7,657 nucleotides of DNA from Elusimicrobiota bacterium. GTDB lineage: Bacteria; Elusimicrobiota; Elusimicrobia; UBA1565; UBA9628. The notes under the pieces were generated by a model. It saw nothing but the letters and a program-made list of their open reading frames with translations. It had not been told where the DNA came from and did no database searches. A program made the translations under genes and the position numbers. The stretch spans positions 1 through 7,657 of the forward strand of contig JAMPYD010000080.1 of assembly GCA_023700845.1 (NCBI GenBank), written 5' to 3'. Below, one piece after another: positions 6,631 through 7,657 of this stretch (the stretch's first letter is position 1; every line of letters begins with the position of its first letter).

Positions 6631-6659
6631 AGTATAACAGGACATACCGGTCAATTCAA
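6631..6659 (-). promoter_or_regulatory. Sigma70-type promoter of DctP-like copy 2
   Basis: On the minus strand: -35 TTGAAT (6659-6654), a 17-nt spacer, and extended -10 TGTTATACT with hexamer 6636-6631. The -35 overlaps the TGA stop (6658-6656) of the upstream methyltransferase gene. The start codon is at 6606, so the leader is short (about 18 nt). The spacer shares CCGG (6650-6647) and GTCnTG in the same register as the promoter at 1634-1606. Confidence 0.78.
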
Positions 6660-7657
6660 GAAGAGGCGCCGTCCGGATCCGCGCGCCGCGCGGGAAGCAG
6701 GAGCGTCACCGCCGGATCCGCCGTCATCAAGGCGGGCTCCAGGGCCCCGACCGTGGTTTCGAGCGGCTCGTACTCGAGCTGGCCCGAGCCCGCGAGCAGC
6801 CAGCAGGGCCGGTCCGCCGCCCACGAGCCCTGCAGCTCGCGGCACTGGTCCAGGCGCCGGGACTGCGAGGCGAAATTGTAGACCACCATCGGCAGGCGCG
6901 CGTCGACGCGGTCGAGGTCGTTGGTGTCGCGGATTTGCATCCCCAGTCGGCCGCCCTCGACGCGCCCGACGAGGCTCGGCAGGAAGTCGGAGATGGACAC
7001 CGTCGGAATGATGCGGCAGGCGATGCCGCGCGCGGCGCAGTCCTGAACCAGCCGGTGCGCGAGGCGCCCGTAATAGTTGGGCTGGCCGCGGGTGGTGACC
7101 GCCCCCCGGGTCACGGACCGCATCGCCTTCATCGCGATGCGCGCGCAGGCGGTGGACTGGCCGTCGGTCCGGCGGAAGACGATCGTGCGCATGGGCACGC
7201 CGAACAGCCCCAGGAAATCGGCGACGGTCGTGTCGGAGAGATTGCTGTAGAACTCCTCGGAGCCGCGCAGCGCCCAGAGCGCCTCGATGCTGAGCTGATA
7301 AGGGTGGCGGTAGCCCAGGCCCATGATGACCAGCTCCTTGCCCTCGATCGGCGCGGGCGGCGGCGCCTGCGCGAGGACCCGGGCCACGAACCGGTAGAAG
7401 GCGCATCTCCGCGCCTGGGGCCCGTCCTGGGCGGCGGCCTCCGCGGCCGCGAACAGGTCGCGGCTTTCGTCGTAGCGCTTCTGCCGGCAGCGAAGGTAGC
7501 CGAGCCAGAATTCACCGATGCCGGCGGGCCAGGCCTCCCGCAACTGGGCTTCGGACGCCGCGTGATCGTCCAGCAGAAGGCAGAGGCGCAGGCGCTCCTG
7601 GCGTATGTCCAGATCCCCCGGCGCCAGCGCGTAGGCCGCCTCGATGTCGCGCCGGGC
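6656..7657 (-). CDS. TPR protein fused to a C-terminal tetrapyrrole-methylase-fold methyltransferase (N-terminus outside window)
   Basis: The frame is open from the right edge to TGA at 6658-6656, giving 333 visible residues; a TTG at 7543 is internal, since upstream codons continue a TPR pattern (DIEAAYALAPGDLDIRQERL). Visible residues 1-100 are TPR-like (RQKRYDESRDLFAAAEAA). From about residue 108 the TP-methylase signature begins: ELVIMGLGYRHPYQLSIEAL, the SAM-binding first loop, then AVTTRGQPNYYGRLAHRLVQ (the GDP/GHP-type motif) and IIPTVSISDFLPSLVG (the PGxS-type motif), followed by GMQIRDTNDLD. The family includes precorrin and diphthine methyltransferases and the borosin peptide N-methyltransferases. 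The loop order and the Q..dT.dl segment look closest to the borosin/OphMA-like branch to me, from memory. No core peptide is visible at the C-terminus (PARRADPDGASS). No signal peptide can be judged. The substrate is unknown. Confidence 0.82.
   Translation of the reverse strand, partial: ARRDIEAAYALAPGDLDIRQERLRLCLLLDDHAASEAQLREAWPAGIGEFWLGYLRCRQKRYDESRDLFAAAEAAAQDGPQARRCAFYRFVARVLAQAPPPAPIEGKELVIMGLGYRHPYQLSIEALWALRGSEEFYSNLSDTTVADFLGLFGVPMRTIVFRRTDGQSTACARIAMKAMRSVTRGAVTTRGQPNYYGRLAHRLVQDCAARGIACRIIPTVSISDFLPSLVGRVEGGRLGMQIRDTNDLDRVDARLPMVVYNFASQSRRLDQCRELQGSWAADRPCWLLAGSGQLEYEPLETTVGALEPALMTADPAVTLLLPARRADPDGASS

Noticed and set aside
6607..6654. Alternative start of DctP-like copy 2 at 6654, adding 16 residues
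   Set aside because: The extension overlaps the -35/-10 promoter elements and puts polar residues before the signal peptide. ATG at 6606 aligns exactly with copy 1.
6631..6654. TTGACC at 6654-6649 as the -35 of the copy-2 promoter
   Set aside because: It leaves only a 12-nt spacer to TATACT. TTGAAT at 6659-6654 gives the standard 17 nt and matches the other promoter.

Overview
The window is a very GC-rich bacterial segment in which codon third positions are mostly G or C. All five genes lie on the minus strand, so the biology reads from right to left. Two signal-peptide-bearing TRAP-type solute-binding proteins and two exported tetratricopeptide-repeat (TPR) proteins indicate a bacterium with a periplasm. 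Taxonomy cannot be fixed from this sequence. A GC-rich, TPR-rich lineage such as Elusimicrobiota or Myxococcota is possible, but that is a guess.

Layout in the direction of transcription: (i) 7657-6656, the C-terminal part of a TPR protein fused to a tetrapyrrole-methylase-fold (class III, SAM-dependent) methyltransferase domain, entering from outside the window; (ii) a sigma70-type promoter at 6659-6631 overlapping its stop codon; (iii) 6606-5542, a DctP-family solute-binding protein; (iv) 5545-1652, a 1297-residue exported TPR protein starting with TTG and overlapping the previous stop by 4 nt; (v) a second sigma70-type promoter at 1634-1606; (vi) 1586-528, a second, closely related DctP-family protein; (vii) from 531 off the left edge, the N-terminal 177 residues of a second copy of the TPR protein, starting with GTG and again overlapping the previous stop by 4 nt.

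The core of the window is therefore a tandemly duplicated module of about 5.0 kb: promoter, binding protein, large exported TPR partner. The two promoters share spacing, -10 sequence and internal bases. Pairing of a DctP-type protein with a periplasmic TPR protein recalls the TPR-protein-associated TRAP transporters (TatP/TatT) described in Treponema. Here no membrane DctQ/DctM gene is visible, the TPR protein is very large, it carries an extra N-terminal alpha/beta domain, and both binding proteins lack the arginine that normally clamps a carboxylate ligand. This could be a divergent TPAT-like uptake system or a ligand-sensing pair detached from transport. Inside the first TPR protein, nine copies of a roughly 72-residue double-TPR unit form a strong DNA-level tandem repeat (period 216 bp).

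There is no gene-free stretch over 300 bases; the only gaps are 6607-6655 and 1587-1651, both occupied by promoters.
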